Shown in pieces: positions 26,464 to 35,509 of a stretch of 64,000 bases of DNA. Source of the stretch: CADEED01 sp043747835 (GTDB taxonomy: Bacteria; Pseudomonadota; Gammaproteobacteria; Steroidobacterales; Steroidobacteraceae); NCBI GenBank assembly GCA_043747835.1, contig JAYTOK010000025.1, positions 71,338-135,337 of the forward strand, given 5' to 3'. Under the pieces are notes generated by a model that made no database searches, was not told the DNA's origin, and saw nothing but the letters and a program-made list of their open reading frames with translations. Both the position numbers and the translations under genes were made by a program. Position 1 is the first letter of the stretch, and each line of letters begins with the position of its first letter.

Positions 26464-26586
26464 CGCATCTCCCTCACCCGTGACCGGACTATCGGCGCCG
26501 AAACAGGCAGCCCGCCAGCGCAATCGTGGCGAATTGTGAAGCGTACCGTCCGTGCCTAGCTAGCATCTGCCCTGTAAGATTCCGGC

Positions 26587-28269
26587 ATGACAGGGACGCC
26601 ATCGAACATCGACATCGCCCAGGCCGCGAAGATGCGCCGAATCACCGACGTCGCGCGCGAGCGGCTCGGCATCCCCGAGGAATCGCTCGAGGCTTATGGC
26701 CGCTTCAAGGCGAAGATCTCTCTCAAATTCCTGGCCAGCCTCGAGAACCGGCCTGACGGAAAGCTCATTCTCGTCACCGCCATCTCGCCGACGCCCGCCG
26801 GCGAAGGCAAGACCACGACGACGGTCGGCCTCGGCGACGCGCTGAACCGCATCGGCAAGAAAGCGCTGATCTGCCTGCGCGAACCTGCGCTGGGTCCGGT
26901 GTTCGGCATGAAGGGCGGCGCGGCCGGCGGCGGCTACGCGCAGGTCGTGCCGATGGAAGACATCAACCTGCATTTCACCGGCGACTTCGCCGCCATTGCT
27001 CTTGCCAACAACCTGCTCGCGGCGCTCATCGACAACCACATCCACCAGGGCAATGAGGCCGGCTTCGACGTGCGCCGCATCACGTGGCGCCGCGTTGTCG
27101 ACGTCAACGACCGGAGCTTGCGCGAGATCACGATCGGACTCGGCGGTCCCGCGAACGGATTTCCGCGCCAGGACGGCTTTGACATCGTCGTGGCCTCCGA
27201 GGTGATGGCCATCTTCTGCCTCGCGACGTCGTTGCAGGACCTGAAGGCGCGGCTCGGCCGGATCGTCATCGGCTACACCCGTGACGAGAAACCCATCCTC
27301 GCGCGCGACATCAGCGCGCACGGCGCCATGACCGCGCTGCTGCGCGACGCGCTGGCGCCGAACCTGGTGCAGACGCTCGAGAACAATCCGGCGTTCATCC
27401 ACGGCGGCCCGTTCGCGAACATCGCGCACGGCTGCAACTCCGTGATGGCAACGCGCGCCGCGCTCAAGCTCGCGGACTACGTGGTGACGGAGGCCGGCTT
27501 CGGCGCGGACCTCGGCGCGGAGAAGTTCGTCAACATCAAGTGCCGCAAAGCCGGGCTCACGCCGTCGTGCGCCGTCATCGTCGCAACGCTGCGCGCGCTG
27601 AAATATCACGGCGGCGTCGAGGTCGCAGATTCGGGCAAGGAAGACCTCGCCGCGCTGGACAAGGGAATCGCGAACCTCGAGCGCCACATCCACAACGTGC
27701 GCAATGCCTACGGCCTGAACAGCGTCGTGGCGATCAACCATCGCGCGGGCGACAGCGACAGGGAAGTGAAGCTGCTGCAGGACCGCCTCGCGCATCTCGA
27801 CGTGAAAATCCTCGTCGCGCGGCATTTCGCGGAGGGCGGCGCCGGCGCGGCCGATCTCGCGCGCGAGGTCGTCCGGCTCGCGGATACGCCGTCGAACTTC
27901 CGCTTCGTCTATGCGGACGATCAATCGCTTTGGGAGAAGATGAAGACGGTGGCCCAGCAGATCTACGGCGCGCTCGACATCGTCGCGGACAGTAAGATCC
28001 GCGGGCAGATCCGCAAGCTGCAGGACGCGGGGTACGGCCACTACCCCGTCTGCGTCGCCAAGACGCAGTACTCCTTCTCGACGGACCCGAAGCTGCGCGG
28101 CGCGCCGAGCGGGCACGTCGTGAACATCCGCGAAGTCCGGCTCGCCGCGGGCGCGGAGTTCGTCGTGATGGTCTGCGGCGACATCATGACCATGCCGGGA
28201 CTGCCGAAGGAACCGGCGGCCAAGCAGATAGACGTCGACGAGAATGGGAAGATAGTCGGGCTGTTCTGA
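26587..28269 (+). CDS. fhs: Formate--tetrahydrofolate ligase
   Basis: A 560-residue cytoplasmic enzyme that makes 10-formyl-THF from formate, THF and ATP. The P-loop TPAGEGKTTTT is at residues 69-79 and EPALGPVFGMKGGAAGGG follows it. The ETEAGFGADLGAEKF-type segment (VVTEAGFGADLGAEKFVNIK) and the C-terminal MTMPGLP are characteristic. Length equals the family norm. It stands alone, divergent from the ankyrin gene, and supplies one-carbon units independent of the FolD route. No operator or riboswitch is visible upstream. Confidence 0.95.
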   Translation: MTGTPSNIDIAQAAKMRRITDVARERLGIPEESLEAYGRFKAKISLKFLASLENRPDGKLILVTAISPTPAGEGKTTTTVGLGDALNRIGKKALICLREPALGPVFGMKGGAAGGGYAQVVPMEDINLHFTGDFAAIALANNLLAALIDNHIHQGNEAGFDVRRITWRRVVDVNDRSLREITIGLGGPANGFPRQDGFDIVVASEVMAIFCLATSLQDLKARLGRIVIGYTRDEKPILARDISAHGAMTALLRDALAPNLVQTLENNPAFIHGGPFANIAHGCNSVMATRAALKLADYVVTEAGFGADLGAEKFVNIKCRKAGLTPSCAVIVATLRALKYHGGVEVADSGKEDLAALDKGIANLERHIHNVRNAYGLNSVVAINHRAGDSDREVKLLQDRLAHLDVKILVARHFAEGGAGAADLAREVVRLADTPSNFRFVYADDQSLWEKMKTVAQQIYGALDIVADSKIRGQIRKLQDAGYGHYPVCVAKTQYSFSTDPKLRGAPSGHVVNIREVRLAAGAEFVVMVCGDIMTMPGLPKEPAAKQIDVDENGKIVGLF

Positions 28270-28290
28270 GTCGCGCGGTAAACTCTTCGG

Positions 28291-28374
28291 CTCGAGTTCG
28301 ATGGCGGCCGCAATGCGCTGCTGACATACAAGTCCGCGCCCGACCGGAAGTCCTGCATCACCTATCAACCTTGA
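28291..28374 (+). pseudogene. Possible 3' remnant of a coding sequence
   Basis: A 27-codon frame ending in TGA at 28372-28374 reads like real protein (LEFDGGRNALLTYKSAPDRK...) but has no start codon and an in-frame TAA shortly upstream. It may be the tail of a lost gene. Weak evidence. Confidence 0.2.
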
Positions 28375-28406
28375 CAGCCGCGACGTCGGCGGCGCAGATT
28401 CGCGGC

Positions 28407-28838
28407 ATGTTCGCGACCTACGCCGCCACCATCCGCGCGCTCTATCTATCGGCGATCGTCGTGGCGCCGGTCACGGTCGCGTGGTACCTGCTGCAACTCG
28501 TGCTGGACGGGGAGTACAACCCGACGGGGCTCGCCGTGTTCGCGGCGGTCGCGCTCATCCTCCTCGTGCCGACGATCCGCGCGTGGCGCCGGCTGGCACG
28601 ACGTCACGAACTCGTTCCCGGCGAGCCGTTACGGCGCCGCGCGTGGGTTGCGGTTCCGGTCGCGGTGTTGTTCCTGATCGCGCTGCTCGCGTTGCTCTGT
28701 TTCTTCTTCTTCTGGTATTTCTCCGCCGTCGGGATGGAGCGCCAACGCGGCTTCATCGTCCTGGGATTGTTCGCGCCCGGCGTGCTCGCGTACGCGATCG
28801 CGTTGCCGGCGGGCGAGGCGCTGCTGGTGGGCAGATAA
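28407..28838 (+). CDS. Small integral membrane protein of unknown function
   Basis: About 143 residues from the ATG at 28407; a TTG at 28371 would add 12. Four hydrophobic segments are visible: LYLSAIVVAPVTVAWYLLQL, GLAVFAAVALILLVP, VPVAVLFLIALLALLCFFFF and FIVLGLFAPGVLAYAIAL. No catalytic motif or family is recognised. Confidence 0.5.
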   Translation: MFATYAATIRALYLSAIVVAPVTVAWYLLQLVLDGEYNPTGLAVFAAVALILLVPTIRAWRRLARRHELVPGEPLRRRAWVAVPVAVLFLIALLALLCFFFFWYFSAVGMERQRGFIVLGLFAPGVLAYAIALPAGEALLVGR

Positions 28839-28845
28839 CGGGCTC

Positions 28846-28925
28846 AGATCTATTGAGGGACGACGCTTGCGTCGCAGTCACGACTCATCGCTAAATTGCT
28901 CTGACCCCTTTGATCAAATAGATCT
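28846..28925. repeat. Inverted-repeat element upstream of the sigma factor
   Basis: AGATCTATT (28846-28854) and AATAGATCT (28917-28925) form a perfect 9-base inverted repeat. Inside lie a hairpin GACGCTTGCGTC (28862-28873) and the imperfect direct repeat CTGACCCCTTT/CTGTCCCCTTT (28901 and 28924). It resembles a REP- or MITE-like remnant. Confidence 0.35.
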
Positions 28926-28932
28926 GTCCCCT

Positions 28933-30177
28933 TTGAATTCCGACATCCGCGCCGAGATCGACAACCTCTACCGTAAGGAAGCCCGGCGCATCTTTGCGAC
29001 GCTGGTCCGCCTGCTCGGCGACTTCGATCGCGCCGAGGAAGCGCTCGCCGACGCGTTTCGCGCGGCAATCGAGAAGTGGCCCGCAGAAGGGATTCCGCAG
29101 AATCCCGTGTCGTGGCTCGTCTCCGCGGGCCGCTTCAAGTCCATCGACAAACAACGACGCGACAAGCTCTTCGATCACCTCGAAGACCGGCCCGACGTCA
29201 GCGAAGCGCTCGCCGATCGAGCGCCCGCCCTCGACGATCGCGAAGAACTGCTCGAGGACGACCGGCTGCGGCTCGTCTTCACGTGCTGTCATCCGGCGCT
29301 CGCGCCCGACGCGCAGGTCGCGCTCACGCTGCGGGAAGTCTGCGGCCTCACTACCGAGGAGATCGCAGCCGCGTTCCTCACGCCCGCACCGACACTCGCG
29401 CAACGCATCGTGCGCGCGAAGTCCAAGATCCGCGACGCGAACATTCCTTACGAAGTGCCCGCGCGCGACGCGCTCGCGGACCGGCTCGACAGCGTGCTGC
29501 GCGTCGTCTATCTCGTGTTCAACGAGGGTTACTCCGCGAGCAGCGGCGAGTCGGCCACGCGCGCGGATCTATCCGGGGAAGCGATCCGTCTCGGCCGCCT
29601 CATCCTCGAATTGTTGCCGGAGCCTGAGGCGCAAGGTCTCCTCGCGCTCATGCTGCTGCACGAGTCACGCCGCGCGTCGCGGCATACCGCGGATGGTGAC
29701 GTGATCCTTCTCGACGATCAGGACCGCACGCGCTGGAATCGCGCGCTGATCGACGAAGGCGCGGCCCTCGTCCGCGCCTCGCTGAGTTCGCAGCGCTTCG
29801 GTGCGTACACCGTGCAAGCGGCCATCGTCGCGGTCCACGCAGACTCCCCTTCCACGGACGAGACCGACTGGAACGAGATCGTCGGCCTCTACGATCTGTT
29901 GCAGCGGATCACGCCCTCGCCCGTCGTCGAGCTCAATCGCAGCGTCGCGCTCGCGATGCGCGACGGGATCGAAGCCGGTCTTGCCGAGGTGGATCGTCTG
30001 CTCGATGGCGGCCAGCTCGAGGAATACTCCCTCGCGCATGCCGCGCGCGCGGACTTCCTGCGCCGGCTCGGGCGCGGCGGTGAGGCGCGCATCTCGTACC
30101 GAAGAGCGATCGAGCTCACGTCCCAGGGCCCCGCGCGCCACTTCCTCGAGAAGCGGGTGGCCGAGCTGCCGTCCTGA
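28933..30177 (+). CDS. ECF sigma factor with TPR-like C-terminal extension (ECF42 type, DUF6596)
   Basis: About 414 residues from a TTG at 28933; a TTG at 28867 with GAGGGA before it would give 436, and no ATG exists upstream. Region 2 (YRKEARRIFATLVRLLGDFDRAEEALADAFRAA) and region 4 (LTLREVCGLTTEEIAAAFLTPAPTLAQRIVRAKSKIR) are clear. A long helical C-terminal part follows with VFNEGYSAS, LLALMLLHESRR and ITPSPVVELNRSVALAM, the DUF6596/TPR extension of the ECF42 group. No anti-sigma factor is encoded. ECF42 factors are typically controlled through this extension and drive adjacent DGPF-domain genes, exactly as here. Confidence 0.88.
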   Translation: MNSDIRAEIDNLYRKEARRIFATLVRLLGDFDRAEEALADAFRAAIEKWPAEGIPQNPVSWLVSAGRFKSIDKQRRDKLFDHLEDRPDVSEALADRAPALDDREELLEDDRLRLVFTCCHPALAPDAQVALTLREVCGLTTEEIAAAFLTPAPTLAQRIVRAKSKIRDANIPYEVPARDALADRLDSVLRVVYLVFNEGYSASSGESATRADLSGEAIRLGRLILELLPEPEAQGLLALMLLHESRRASRHTADGDVILLDDQDRTRWNRALIDEGAALVRASLSSQRFGAYTVQAAIVAVHADSPSTDETDWNEIVGLYDLLQRITPSPVVELNRSVALAMRDGIEAGLAEVDRLLDGGQLEEYSLAHAARADFLRRLGRGGEARISYRRAIELTSQGPARHFLEKRVAELPS

Positions 30178-30261
30178 TCGTTTCGAATCCGCGCATGTCG
30201 ATTTCGGCAGCCGCCGTTCGGCTAATTGACGAACCCGATCTCGAGCCCCAAGGAGACTCCC

Positions 30262-30594
30262 GTGAAGTACCTCTGCCTCGTGTATCTCTCGCCCGAGAAC
30301 TGGAACTCCTGTCCCGACTCCATCTGCGCCGAGTATGTGAAAACGCTGCAGGACGACGGCAAGTTCCTGGGTGGTACGCCGCTGCATCCGACGTCGACGG
30401 CGACCACGGTGCGTTTGCGCAATGGCCAGGTGTCCGTGACGGACGGTCCATTCGCCGAAACCAAGGAAGCGCTGTCCGGCTTCTATCTCATCGACGCGCG
30501 CGATCTCAACGAAGCCATCCAGATCGCGTCAAAGATCCCGCCCGCGAAGTACGGCAGCATCGAAGTCCGCCCGACGCGCGAACTCGCGGCCTGA
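30262..30594 (+). CDS. YCII-related DGPF-motif protein
   Basis: A 110-residue protein. The GTG at 30262 has a good AAGGAGA five bases upstream; an open frame to an ATG at 30226 lacks one. MKYLCLVYL begins a ferredoxin-like YCII fold and the motif VTDGPFAETKE gives the DGPF name. It follows the ECF42 sigma factor by 84 bases and is the expected target or partner gene. The biochemical role of DGPF proteins is not established; a dehydratase- or isomerase-like reaction has been suggested from the YCII fold. Confidence 0.85.
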   Translation: MKYLCLVYLSPENWNSCPDSICAEYVKTLQDDGKFLGGTPLHPTSTATTVRLRNGQVSVTDGPFAETKEALSGFYLIDARDLNEAIQIASKIPPAKYGSIEVRPTRELAA

Positions 30595-30742
30595 AGGCGC
30601 CCGCCCGCCCGCGTCCGGTAACACCCTGATTCTGTGAAGCGGATTGGCGCCGCGGCCGATCCTTGCCGCCTGCGTCACGCCACGATCAAGGCCCCGGCGA
30701 CACTGCCGTTAACGGAACGGGCCAACCCGTTACCGGCGTGTC

Positions 30743-31657
30743 ATGACCAGCTCTGCGCAATCAAAAACGAACGAATCGAACGAATCGAACGAATCGAACG
30801 ACGACCTCGACCGCGTCCTCCTCGCGGCCATGGCCGACGACTCCCTCGAACTCCCCCCGCCCCCGCAGGTCGCGGTCGAGGTCACGCGCCTCACGCGCGC
30901 CGACGAAACCGACGAGGGCCAGTCTTCCGCGAATGCGGCGGAGCTCGCGAAGCTGATCCAGCGCGACGTCGCGCTCGCGGGCCAGGTCATGCGCGTCGCG
31001 AACTCGGCGCTCTATGCGCGTCGAACCCCGGTGGTCACTCTGCCGCAAGCCATCGCGTGGCTCGGCATGCGCGAAGTGCGCACGATCGCGTACGCCGTCG
31101 CCGTGCAGGGCCAGGTGTTCGCATCCACCTACTTCCGCAGGGAGATGACCGAGCTCTGGCGCGAGTCGATCATCACCGCGCTGTTCGCTCAGGAAGTCGC
31201 GCGTTTGAAACGCCGCAACGTGGAGTCCGCGTATCTGTGCGGTCTCCTGCATCGCGTCGGCATGGCGATTGTCCTCGCGCGAGTCGGCTCGGCCGCTCTC
31301 GTGAACCGCCTGTCTCCGGACCCGCAGCGGGTCTTGCAGTTCGCCGCGAGCCACGAATCGCGCGTCGGCGCGCAGCTCGCGCAAGCGTGGTCACTGCCGC
31401 CGGCCGTGGTCGCGACCGTCGCTCACTGGGGCAATCCGCTCGACGCGAAAGAATTCCGCACCGAGGTCATGGAGGTCGCGCTCGCGCGGCAGATCTCCGA
31501 CGAGCTGCGCACGCCGGGCGTCGGCGGCGAGCTGCCCGACTCGATGCTGGGCCCCGTGTCGAAATGGATGGATGAGCTGTCCATCTACCCGGACGAGCTG
31601 TTCAGCATCATGGCGCAGCGCGCCGCCATCTACGCGACCGCGGAAAGTTTCACGTGA
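30743..31657 (+). CDS. HDOD-domain signalling protein
   Basis: A 304-residue protein. After a low-complexity start with a tandem NES repeat (residues 10-19) comes an HDOD domain: PPPPQVAVEVTRL, LIQRDVALAGQVMRVANSAL, VTLPQAIAWLGMREVRTIA and LCGLLHRVGMAIVL. It lacks the full HD-GYP metal set, so it is a degenerate phosphodiesterase-type domain used in signalling rather than catalysis. Its stop overlaps the GTG of the transhydrogenase (GTGA), so the two are coupled. Role in this organism unknown. Confidence 0.8.
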   Translation: MTSSAQSKTNESNESNESNDDLDRVLLAAMADDSLELPPPPQVAVEVTRLTRADETDEGQSSANAAELAKLIQRDVALAGQVMRVANSALYARRTPVVTLPQAIAWLGMREVRTIAYAVAVQGQVFASTYFRREMTELWRESIITALFAQEVARLKRRNVESAYLCGLLHRVGMAIVLARVGSAALVNRLSPDPQRVLQFAASHESRVGAQLAQAWSLPPAVVATVAHWGNPLDAKEFRTEVMEVALARQISDELRTPGVGGELPDSMLGPVSKWMDELSIYPDELFSIMAQRAAIYATAESFT

Positions 31658-33081
31658 CGGACGGCGGCGCCGGCGGGACATTCGACGTCGTCGTGATCGG
31701 CTCGGGCCCCGCGGGTCAGAAGGCTGCGATCCAGGCCGCGAAGGCCGGCAAGCGCGTCGCGGTCATCGAGCGCGACCGCCAGGTCGGCGGATCCTGCGTG
31801 CACACGGGCACGATTCCGAGCAAGTCATTGCGCGAACACGCGCTGCGTCAGCTCGTGCGCCGCGTGAATCTCATGGACGAACCGATCCAGTCGCTGCTCG
31901 ATGGCGTCGGTAAAACCATCGCCGCGCACGACGTCTACATGTCGGCGCAACTCGAGCGCAACGGCGTCGCGCTGCTGCGCGGTCGAGCGAGTTTTGTCAG
32001 TCCTCACGAGCTCGCGATGCGCCGCATGGATGGCAGCGTTGCGCAGGTCCGCGCGCCGATCGTCATCATCGCGACCGGCTCGCGCCCGCGCTCACCCGCG
32101 CATCTCGGCGTCGATCACGAGCACGTGCTCGACAGCGATTCGATCCTCTCGCTCGCCTATCTGCCGCGCAGCCTGCTCGTGCTCGGCGGCGGCGTCATCG
32201 CAAGCGAGTATGCCGCGACGTTCGCAGCGCTCGGCTGCAAGGTCACGCAGGCGGACCAGCAAGATCGACCGCTGACGTTCCTCGACCCCGAGCTCACGCA
32301 GTTCTATCTCGACGAGCTGAAGCGCAACGGCGGCGAATACATTCCGCGCGCCGAGGCCGTGTCGACGCGCTGGGATGGCGTGTCGCAGGTGCGCGCCGAG
32401 TTCAAGGACGGCCGCGTGATCCTGGCGGACAAGGTGCTGGTCGGCCTGGGCCGGCTCGCGAATGTCGACGGGCTGGTTCTCGGCGCGGCCGGCATTGCGC
32501 TGACGAGCCGCGGCCACGTGCAGGTCGACGAACATCTGCAGACCACCGCGAAAGGCGTCTACGCCGCGGGCGACGTGATTGGCCCGCCGGCGCTCGCGTC
32601 CGTTTCGATGGAACAGGGACGCCGGGCTGCGTGCCACGCGCTCGGGTTGATGGTGCCTTCCGATCCCGTGTCGCGACTGCCCTCCGGCGTGTACACGATT
32701 CCCGAGATCGCGACCGTCGGCCTCGACGAGCAAGGCGCGCGTCAGCACTTCGGCGGAGCGATCGTTGGGCGCGCCCGGTTCGAAGAGATCGCGCGCGGTC
32801 AGATCAATGGCAGCCAGCGCGGGTTGCTCAAACTCGTCGCCGATCCGGGCGGAAGACGCGTCGTCGGTGTGCAGATCGCGGGCGATGGCGCGACGGAACT
32901 CGTGCACATCGGGCAGTTAGGGCTCGCCGCCGAGCTCGATGTCGACGCTTACGTCGACAATGTCTTCAATTTTCCGACGATGGCCGAGGCGTATCGCACC
33001 GCGGCGTTCGACATCGTGAAGCAGCGTGGCAGACTCGTGACGAACGACGTCGTCGCCGATGCGGTGTCAGCCGTCCTCTGA
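31654..33081 (+). CDS. sthA: Soluble (Si-specific) NAD(P)+ transhydrogenase
   Basis: A 475-residue flavoprotein that moves reducing equivalents between NADPH and NAD+ in the cytoplasm. An FAD Rossmann motif VVIGSGPAGQKAA opens the protein. GSCVHTGTIPSKSL replaces the redox-active CxxxxC disulfide of dihydrolipoamide dehydrogenases: only one cysteine remains and the histidine-glycine-threonine-isoleucine-proline block matches SthA. A second dinucleotide fold (VLGGGVIASEYAATFAALG) and the C-terminal dimerisation domain (FNFPTMAEAYRTAAFD) complete it. It starts at a GTG overlapping the HDOD gene and its last 15 bases overlap the convergent DUF3592 gene. Confidence 0.92.
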   Translation: MTDGGAGGTFDVVVIGSGPAGQKAAIQAAKAGKRVAVIERDRQVGGSCVHTGTIPSKSLREHALRQLVRRVNLMDEPIQSLLDGVGKTIAAHDVYMSAQLERNGVALLRGRASFVSPHELAMRRMDGSVAQVRAPIVIIATGSRPRSPAHLGVDHEHVLDSDSILSLAYLPRSLLVLGGGVIASEYAATFAALGCKVTQADQQDRPLTFLDPELTQFYLDELKRNGGEYIPRAEAVSTRWDGVSQVRAEFKDGRVILADKVLVGLGRLANVDGLVLGAAGIALTSRGHVQVDEHLQTTAKGVYAAGDVIGPPALASVSMEQGRRAACHALGLMVPSDPVSRLPSGVYTIPEIATVGLDEQGARQHFGGAIVGRARFEEIARGQINGSQRGLLKLVADPGGRRVVGVQIAGDGATELVHIGQLGLAAELDVDAYVDNVFNFPTMAEAYRTAAFDIVKQRGRLVTNDVVADAVSAVL

Positions 33082-33507
33082 GGAGGCCATCTCGCGGCGG
33101 AGTTGCCGGTGCGCGTAGATCGCGACGGGCAATACGCCGATCCCGAGAGCCAAGAACCAGAGGCTGTTCGGCGGCCTTTCGCCATCGAAGTAGGCCGACC
33201 TCGGATCGCCGGTCACGAAGCGCACCGGAATCGACTCGCCGTTCGCTAGCCGCGGGATCTGGTTCGCGCGAACGAAGAGTCCCGGCACCTTGACCACGCC
33301 ACTGGGCGTCGAATACTCGACGTCGGCGAACACGCCCGAATCCGCCGCGTATTTCGCGGCGCGCGCCACGCGCGGATCCGTGCTCGTCATGCGGCCATCC
33401 TGGCCGCTCATCCAGAGTCGCGCGCTGATCCAGCCGTCGCCGATTCCGATCAGCAGGAAGGCCGCCGCCATGAGATACATCATTCCGACGAAAGTGAACC
33501 TGCCCAT
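33067..33507 (-). CDS. DUF3592-type membrane protein
   Basis: A 146-residue protein with a membrane segment at each end (MMYLMAAAFLLIGIG and SLWFLALGIGVLPVAIYA). Between them lies an extracytoplasmic beta-rich stretch (VEYSTPSGVVKVPGLFV, IPVRFVTGDPRSAYF) typical of DUF3592. Function unknown. It overlaps sthA tail-to-tail by 15 bases. Confidence 0.65.
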   Translation of the reverse strand: MGRFTFVGMMYLMAAAFLLIGIGDGWISARLWMSGQDGRMTSTDPRVARAAKYAADSGVFADVEYSTPSGVVKVPGLFVRANQIPRLANGESIPVRFVTGDPRSAYFDGERPPNSLWFLALGIGVLPVAIYAHRQLRREMASSEDG

Positions 33508-33516
33508 GCCGGGATG

Positions 33517-34176
33517 TTAGGCGATAGACGCCGAACTCTCCAGCAACAGGAGCATCTCCGGTCGCGCGCCCGTGCGCGCGAGCAATCGGGCGGTCTGGCC
33601 AAGTTTGTTAGCGGTCTCGACGGCCGCGCCGGTTTCTATCAACAGCCGCGCCGCCTCGACCTGGGCTTTCTTCGTCGCCGGCCCGTGCGGGCCGTATCCA
33701 TGCACGGCCCAGAACAACGGCGTCGCGCCGAACTCCGAGCACCGCGGCTCGATGTCGACTTTCCGGGCCAGTAGCTGCGCAACGATCCCCGCCTCGCCGG
33801 CCCACGCCGCCCAATGCAAAGCGCGCGCACCAAACAACCCTGTGCGTTCGGCATCCGCGCCGGCCTCGATCAGCACGGCCGCCACTCTCTCCGCCCCCAG
33901 CGACGCGGCCGCGATCAGCGGCGATCCGCGCCCGGCGCTGCCGTCGATGGCGGCGCCATGCTCGATCAGCATCGCGGCGATCTCTCCCTCGCGCCCGTTC
34001 GCGAGCCAGCCATTGCCCACGCAATCGCAGACGAAGTGCAGTGGGTCGGATTCGTTCCCCCGGTTGAGGTACCAGCGGATCGTCTGGTTCGCGCGCGCCG
34101 GCTCACGACCGAGCGCGGCGCGCAATCCATCGACATCGCCCGCTTCGATGAGCTTCCGGAAGTCGTCGTCGATCAT
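33517..34176 (-). CDS. Cytoplasmic ankyrin-repeat protein
   Basis: A 219-residue protein from the ATG at 34176 (MIDDDFRKLIEAGDVDGL). About five ankyrin repeats follow one another: VDGLRAALGREPARANQT, IAAMLIEHGAAIDGSAGRG, RVAAVLIEAGADAERTGLF, IVAQLLARKVDIEPRCSEF and EAARLLIETGAAVETANK. No signal peptide is present. It starts inside the stop of the upstream membrane protein (ATGA). A protein-binding role is expected; the partner is unknown. Confidence 0.8.
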   Translation of the reverse strand: MIDDDFRKLIEAGDVDGLRAALGREPARANQTIRWYLNRGNESDPLHFVCDCVGNGWLANGREGEIAAMLIEHGAAIDGSAGRGSPLIAAASLGAERVAAVLIEAGADAERTGLFGARALHWAAWAGEAGIVAQLLARKVDIEPRCSEFGATPLFWAVHGYGPHGPATKKAQVEAARLLIETGAAVETANKLGQTARLLARTGARPEMLLLLESSASIA

Positions 34177-34838
34177 GCGGCGGATTGTAGGGGAGCGTCC
34201 GCGCGGCGACGCCACAGCGCGACGCCGGCCCAGCCCATCCAGAGGCCCTGCCCCACGGCCAGCAGCATGACGTCGTGGACGTTCATCTGCAGGTACCCGC
34301 GCAACTGTGCCGCGAGCGCGATCACGCCGATCGCAGCACCCAACCACGGAAGCACGCGATCGAACTTCACGCGCCACGCCGCCCACGACCACAACAGGAT
34401 CGCGATGGCCGCCGCGGTCACGTAATAGCGCGACAACGCGCTCGCCAGGTAGTAGCAGAACCGAATGAAGCCCTTGATCGCCGACCGCCGCGCCTCATCG
34501 TCGCTCGCGACATAGTCGGCGGCGAAGCGTGTGGATACGAGGCCATCGACAATCGCGGCGACGCTCACCATCGCGGACGCGAGCGCGAACGCGACGAAAG
34601 CGGCCGTCACGCCGGGCTTTCGCGGTCCGAGGTGGCGCACGAGTCCCACGACGCCGAACAGCGTGAGCCACACGCCAAACAAGCCCAGCGAATGCGCGAG
34701 CACGTTGCGGGGCGCATGACTCGCGAAGCCTTCCGGCGAATCCAGGAGCTGCGAGCCCGTCGGATGCAGGCCCGCCGTGGCGAGGAAGAGCAAGGCTCCC
34801 GCGATCAACGCCGCGCCATAGATTCTGTCGTCTCGCAT
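34173..34838 (-). CDS. Multi-pass membrane protein of unknown function
   Basis: A 221-residue protein from the ATG at 34838, with GGGAGTGG before it. Six to seven hydrophobic segments are visible, among them IYGAALIAGALLFLATAG, LAHSLGLFGVWLTLFGVVGL, AFVAFALASAMVSVAAIV and LPWLGAAIGVIALAAQL. It could belong to a DUF998- or DUF4386-like group but I cannot confirm this. Coupled to the ankyrin gene by ATGA and divergent from the TetR regulator, which may control it. Confidence 0.6.
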   Translation of the reverse strand: MRDDRIYGAALIAGALLFLATAGLHPTGSQLLDSPEGFASHAPRNVLAHSLGLFGVWLTLFGVVGLVRHLGPRKPGVTAAFVAFALASAMVSVAAIVDGLVSTRFAADYVASDDEARRSAIKGFIRFCYYLASALSRYYVTAAAIAILLWSWAAWRVKFDRVLPWLGAAIGVIALAAQLRGYLQMNVHDVMLLAVGQGLWMGWAGVALWRRRADAPLQSAA

Positions 34839-34933
34839 GTTCCACTCCCGTTTTGCGAAGCCGCGGACGATACTGCGCCTGCACTGCCAACGGCAGCCAC
34901 TCACCCCACTTCCCGGACATCGAAGGCCCTTTT

Positions 34934-35509
34934 GTGCAGGACCGTCTCGTCATTCCCGGCAAATCGGACGATGCGCGCGCGCTGCGCTCGCGCGACGAAC
35001 TCGCGTGGGCGCTCATCGGACTCATGCACGAGAAGAGCTACGACGACATCAGCGTGCTCGACATCTGCGAGCGCGCGGGCGTCGGCCGCTCGACGTTCTA
35101 TGCGCACTTCACCGACAAGGACGAGATGTTCGTGCGGCACATCGTGCTGTTCGGCGAGATGATGGGGCAGCGGCTGAATTGGGACCCCGTGGCCGACTCC
35201 TTCCGCTTCGACCTGCGCTTCGTGCTCACGCACGTGCGGGACATGCGCCCGGTCTACGACTCACTCGCGCGTTCGCGCAAAGTCGACCTGGTCGTCGGTG
35301 TCTGGCGCAACAAGTTCGCGGAAGGATTCGAGAAAAGAATTCGCGAAACGCGCGGCGCCGCCACGCAGTCGATGCCGGCCGACCTGCTCGCCTGGCACAT
35401 CGCCAGCACCGCGATCAACCTGCTGACCTGGTGGCTGGACCACGGCTATCCACTCGAACCGCAGGCGATGGAAGACAACTTCCATCGCCTGCTCGCCGAT
35501 TTGCGCTAG
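34934..35509 (+). CDS. TetR/AcrR-family transcriptional regulator
   Basis: About 191 residues from a GTG at 34934; the frame is open to a TTG at 34853 and the start is uncertain. The N-terminal helix-turn-helix is clear (YDDISVLDICERAGVGRSTFYAHFTDKDEMF). The ligand-binding C-terminal domain ends WLDHGYPLEPQAMEDNFHRLL, as in TetR_C groups. It is divergent from the membrane/ankyrin pair and convergent with the TonB receptor, sharing CTAG with its stop. Either neighbour could be its target. Confidence 0.82.
   Translation: MQDRLVIPGKSDDARALRSRDELAWALIGLMHEKSYDDISVLDICERAGVGRSTFYAHFTDKDEMFVRHIVLFGEMMGQRLNWDPVADSFRFDLRFVLTHVRDMRPVYDSLARSRKVDLVVGVWRNKFAEGFEKRIRETRGAATQSMPADLLAWHIASTAINLLTWWLDHGYPLEPQAMEDNFHRLLADLR

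Noticed and set aside
26560..28368. Open frame of 602 codons opposite fhs
   Set aside because: Complement of a strongly conserved enzyme gene; composition typical of antisense shadow.
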